52,996 bases of DNA from Phaeobacter sp. (GTDB taxonomy: Bacteria; Pseudomonadota; Alphaproteobacteria; Rhodobacterales; Rhodobacteraceae): NCBI RefSeq assembly GCF_022825805.1, contig NZ_JAJDWC010000118.1, positions 1 to 52,996 of the forward strand, in the 5' to 3' direction. Under the pieces are notes generated by a model. It searched no databases. It was given only the letters and a program-made list of their open reading frames with translations, and was not told where the DNA came from. A program made the position numbers and the translations under genes. Numbering within the stretch: the first letter of the stretch is position 1; each line of letters begins with the position of its first letter. Below are positions 49,903 to 52,996 of the stretch, piece after piece.

Positions 49903-51795
49903 TCAGGCAGAGCGCCCCGAGGATTTGGCGCGTTCTTCGACCATTTCCAACAGCGCGGTTTCGAGATCCTTTTCCAACTCCCGCGCTCTGGCGATATATG
50001 CCGGGTTTTCGCTGGTCGATTTGTCGGGATCCCAATGGCTCGCCAAATCTCTGATGGTCTTGCGGTCGTGTGCATAGAAAGTCTGTTCGGCTTGCGCGGC
50101 CTCGTATTCGCTCAGTCCGATTTGCTCCAGCACGTAGCGGCCTGCCCGCAGAGAACTGTCAAACACCTCGCGGACAATATCATCGGCACCTGCACGATAG
50201 AGCGCATAAACATGATTGCGATCATAGGCGCGGGCCACGATGTGCAGGTCCGGGTAGTTGCGCCGCGCATGGGAAACCAGGCGCAGGCTCGCATCACGAT
50301 CATCCAGGGCGACAACAAGGACGCTAGCCTTGGCAATACCGGCGGCTTTCAACAATTCGGGGCGGGTTGGATCGCCAAGGAAACCTTTGACGCCGAAGCG
50401 GCGCATCAGCTGGATGGACGCCATATTGCTGTCGAGCACGACCGTGTTAAACCCGCTGGCCCGCACCAGCCGGTTGACGATCTGACCAAAGCGGCCAATG
50501 CCAGCGACGATGACAGGGCCTTGCTCATCAATTTCGTCGGCCTGATCCTCAGTCGGGGTTTCTGTGGCGTATTTCGACAACAGATCATACAGGATGAACA
50601 ACAGTGGTGTGATCAGCATCGACAGCGCGATCACCAGCAGCAGTTTTTCCGATAATGCGGGCGGCACAACATTCAATTGCCGCGAAAATGCGAGCAAGAC
50701 GAAGCCGAACTCCCCGGCCTGTGCCAAGCCAAGGGTGAATAGCCAATGATCCCGACGGGTCAGACCAAAAGCTTTGCCAACAAAGTAGAGCACCAGCCCC
50801 TTGGCAATGATCACCAACAGCGCAAGCCCGATCAGATCGCCGGGATCTGCGAGGAAAAGCCGGTAGTTGATACCCGCGCCAACGGTGATGAAGAAAAGGC
50901 CAAGCAAGAGTCCCTTGAAGGGGTTGAGGTCGCTCTCCAGCTCGTGGCGAAACTCGCTGTTGGCCAGCACGACGCCCGCCAGAAACGCACCGAGCGCTGG
51001 GGACAGGCCAACCAGCGTCATCAGAAACGAGATGCCCACAACAATCATCAAGGCCAGCGCAGTGTACATCTCGCGCAGGTTAGAGGCATGGATGAAGCGG
51101 AACACCGGCCGAGTTAGGTAAACCCCTGCCAGGATGATCGCAGCGATTGCTGCAATTGTGACCAACGTCACACCCCAGCCTGGCAAACCTTCGACCAGGG
51201 ACAGGGTTGCGTGGGCGCCGTGGCCATGAGCCTCTTCGGTGGGGCGGGAAATGGAGCCGTCGCCATTAAAATGCGCGGTTCCTTTCATGGCCAACAAGGG
51301 CAGCAGGGCCAGAATCGGGATGACGGCGATGTCCTGGGTCAGCAACACGGAAAAGGTCGCGCGCCCGCCGCCTGTGCGCATCAAACCTTTTTCAGAGAGT
51401 GTCTGCAAAACGATCGCGGTTGAGGACAGCGACAACGCCAGGCCGATCGCCAATGCGACCTGCCATGTTTCGCCCGCTAACATCGCGGCCCCCATCAACG
51501 CGACTGTGCTTAGCAGGATCTGCAAGCCACCAAGACCGATCAGCTTGTGCCGCATGGCCCAAAGCGCTCTGGGTTCCAGCTCCAGACCGATCAAAAACAG
51601 CATCATGACGACGCCAAATTCGGCGAAATGTCGGAGATCTTCGGCTTCGCTGCCAACAAGACCAAACACGGGTCCAATCAGAATACCGGCGGCAAGGTAG
51701 CCGAGGACCGACCCCAGACCCAAGCGCGCAGCAATAGGGACCGCGATCACTGCGGCGGCGAGATAAATGGTCGCCTGATAAAGAAATGCATCCAT
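49903..51795 (-). CDS. CPA2 monovalent cation:proton antiporter, KefB/KefC-like with RCK domain
   Basis: The protein has 630 residues. The N-terminal 390 residues form about 12 membrane helices ('GSVLGYLAAGILIGPVFGLV', 'LSLSSTAIVLQTLSEKG', 'LTQDIAVIPILALLPLLA', 'GAFLAGVVLANSEFRHELE'). The TrkA-N/RCK Rossmann domain starts at about 415 with 'VIVAGIGRFGQIVNRLV' and ends with 'ARAYDRNHVYALYRAGADDIVREVF'. These are potassium or sodium efflux antiporters of the inner membrane, gated by nucleotides or glutathione adducts. No KefF/KefG partner gene is adjacent, so the exact subtype is open. Confidence 0.92.
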   Translation of the reverse strand: MDAFLYQATIYLAAAVIAVPIAARLGLGSVLGYLAAGILIGPVFGLVGSEAEDLRHFAEFGVVMMLFLIGLELEPRALWAMRHKLIGLGGLQILLSTVALMGAAMLAGETWQVALAIGLALSLSSTAIVLQTLSEKGLMRTGGGRATFSVLLTQDIAVIPILALLPLLAMKGTAHFNGDGSISRPTEEAHGHGAHATLSLVEGLPGWGVTLVTIAAIAAIILAGVYLTRPVFRFIHASNLREMYTALALMIVVGISFLMTLVGLSPALGAFLAGVVLANSEFRHELESDLNPFKGLLLGLFFITVGAGINYRLFLADPGDLIGLALLVIIAKGLVLYFVGKAFGLTRRDHWLFTLGLAQAGEFGFVLLAFSRQLNVVPPALSEKLLLVIALSMLITPLLFILYDLLSKYATETPTEDQADEIDEQGPVIVAGIGRFGQIVNRLVRASGFNTVVLDSNMASIQLMRRFGVKGFLGDPTRPELLKAAGIAKASVLVVALDDRDASLRLVSHARRNYPDLHIVARAYDRNHVYALYRAGADDIVREVFDSSLRAGRYVLEQIGLSEYEAAQAEQTFYAHDRKTIRDLASHWDPDKSTSENPAYIARARELEKDLETALLEMVEERAKSSGRSA

Positions 51796-51986
51796 GTTAT
51801 TTGGTATCGCAAGGCCTTGCTCTCATGGCAACGGCAAAGATCTCTCGGGCGGTAACGCGACGCCTGCCGTGTCAAGATCCCGACAGCTTTGGCTGGTTTT
51901 TTGTGCCCACCGGTGAGTGCTTGATACGATATGGGGGAACTTTTGGGTATTGCGCGGGCCACTGCAACGCCTGTCAGGGCCTGCAC

Positions 51987-52012
51987 AAAAAAGAGGCGGC
52001 AAAAGCCACCTC
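51987..52012 (-). terminator. Rho-independent terminator of the PAS-protein gene
   Basis: On the minus strand GAGGTGGC pairs with GCCGCCTC (one wobble) around a TTTT loop, followed by TTTTTT at 51992-51987. It lies 27 bp after the stop codon. Confidence 0.88.
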
Positions 52013-52038
52013 TCTTGTTCTCTCAAACTGTGGGGAAT

Positions 52039-52996
52039 TTACTCGACGCCGCGGATCGCGTTGCTGAGTTTTCCGATCGTTTCAAGGCGATGAGAAATTC
52101 GCTCCTGAAATACACCGAGCTGATCAATGATGTCAGACAGCGTGTCGCCGGATTCCGGCAGGCGGGCACTTTCGATTTTACACAGCACCCGTGTCGAGCT
52201 CAGCCCGAGGAAGTGGCGATGCATGACCTGGCAGGCATGGGTGATCCGCAACGCTTCACGATCAACCTGGTCCAACCGCTTCTTGGCACCGGCCTCTTGC
52301 TGGTTGGACAGGTCAGATAAAACCTGACGCTCTTTTTCGATGTCAAATTGCCCGGATTCCCGGCGTTCGGACTGCAACTGCCGATCACATTCATTGAGGA
52401 TACGGGACATGGAGTTGACGAACAGCGAATCTCCGACCGCCCGTTTGATTTGGGCAAAGTTGCTGTCTTTGCCCATTACGTGCGATTCGAACCAATCAGA
52501 CATTTCGCGCGACATCGCGCCATAATTCTGGGACAGCACCGTGACCGGACCACCAGCGGGCTCAATCCGAGACGCAATGACCCGCAGATTGTGAGGGATC
52601 GTATGCATCGCATCGAAGTCTTTGATCAGCCCTTCGGTTTCAGCCACGAGCGCTTGTGCGTTTTCGGACATCTGGCGCAGGCTGAGGATCGTGCGATCAG
52701 GCTCCTGTCCCAGTCCCTGGTCGCGGGCAATCAGCTCTTCGCAGAGCGCTTGGGTGGCGAAATGGCGATAGTCCTCATATCCGAGGTTGGTGATCATCGA
52801 CAGCAAGCGCTCTTTGCTTTCTTCGGGCGACAGATCTTCGGACTGTTCGGCTGCCAGCAGATCGGCATAGATCTTGCGAATGGTGTCAAACATGGCGCTG
52901 CTTGGCTTGAGCCGGGCCGACAAATATCCGCCTTCATAGGGGATCACGACTGCATACACCCAGTAGTACAGCCCGTCCTTCGCTTTGTTCTTCACA
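52039..52996 (-). CDS. Aer-like PAS-domain sensory protein, C-terminal part (cut by window edge)
   Basis: The visible part is 318 residues or slightly more. The reading frame continues past the right edge; the GTG at 52995 is internal. It opens with 'VKNKAKDGLYYWVYAVVIPY' and 'GYLSARLKPS', the end of an aerotaxis-receptor type PAS domain (Aer: KNRRKNGDHYWV, SVR.KP). The rest is helical with coiled-coil-like segments ('ENAQALVAETEGLIKDFDAMHTIPHNLRVIASRIEP', about 105-145, and 170-300). Helices like 'NLRVIASRIE' are reminiscent of chemoreceptor bundles, but I see no canonical MCP tip or membrane segment. A soluble redox/energy sensor is likely; the output is unclear. Confidence 0.75.
   Translation of the reverse strand, partial: VKNKAKDGLYYWVYAVVIPYEGGYLSARLKPSSAMFDTIRKIYADLLAAEQSEDLSPEESKERLLSMITNLGYEDYRHFATQALCEELIARDQGLGQEPDRTILSLRQMSENAQALVAETEGLIKDFDAMHTIPHNLRVIASRIEPAGGPVTVLSQNYGAMSREMSDWFESHVMGKDSNFAQIKRAVGDSLFVNSMSRILNECDRQLQSERRESGQFDIEKERQVLSDLSNQQEAGAKKRLDQVDREALRITHACQVMHRHFLGLSSTRVLCKIESARLPESGDTLSDIIDQLGVFQERISHRLETIGKLSNAIRGVE

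Noticed and set aside
51786-52067. 93-codon plus-strand frame between the antiporter and PAS genes
   Set aside because: Runs through the terminator of the PAS-protein gene and has no recognisable features.

Overview
The window looks like a chromosomal stretch from a marine alphaproteobacterium of the Roseobacter group (Rhodobacteraceae). The supporting signs are the GC-rich coding style, the tightly overlapping ATGA/TGATG operons, the pheT, YtoQ, PepF, Suv3-like helicase, Hsp15, FdxA, CarD and cobS/cobT neighbours, and two large sugar-catabolism loci of the kind common in that group. This placement rests on protein family recognition only; no rRNA or tRNA gene is present.

Left edge (1-3760): a mobile segment. 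An IS3-type insertion sequence enters from the left edge and cuts off the end of a small ParB-like gene. That gene is the last member of a tightly coupled cassette: serine recombinase, ParB/RepB-like protein, ParB-like protein. A small HTH protein is encoded divergently. Behind it lies about 390 bp of non-coding DNA with direct repeats that resemble the transposase-binding sites at an old transposon end, closed by a strong terminator.

3951-9676: ordinary chromosomal genes. They are a secreted PHB-depolymerase-like esterase, pheT (pheS is not in the window), a YtoQ-family protein, an unrecognised 179-residue protein and a small MscS channel.

9930-23041: a myo-inositol locus. iolD-iolC-iolB-iolJ-iolG run leftward. 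A Gfo/Idh dehydrogenase, iolE and a second Gfo/Idh dehydrogenase run rightward. A LacI-family regulator and a divergent CUT2/Frc-type ABC importer (binding protein, permease, single-domain ATPase) follow. The same perfect palindrome, TTGCAACCGGTTGCAA, lies in both divergent control regions, so one regulator very probably controls both catabolism and uptake. iolA is absent.

23109-37338: an alpha-/beta-galactoside locus. One ten-gene leftward operon carries a binding protein, two CUT1 permeases, GH36 alpha-galactosidase, an IlvD/Edd-family sugar-acid dehydratase, an SDR dehydrogenase, dgoK, dgoA, an SMP-30 lactonase and GH42 beta-galactosidase. An IclR regulator and the MalK-type ATPase lie divergently. 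Together they make a complete uptake, hydrolysis and De Ley-Doudoroff oxidative galactose route, with an IlvD/Edd dehydratase where classical DgoD would be.

37523-52996: mixed housekeeping genes. A DksA/TraR zinc-finger protein is followed by an amidinotransferase behind a strikingly structured 5' leader, which is the best candidate here for an undescribed cis-regulatory RNA. Next come PepF, a lysophospholipase-like hydrolase, an SCP2 protein, a TPR protein, a Suv3-like helicase, Hsp15, ferredoxin FdxA, CarD, divergent cobS and cobT, a KefB/C-type antiporter, and the C-terminal part of an Aer-like PAS protein cut by the right edge.
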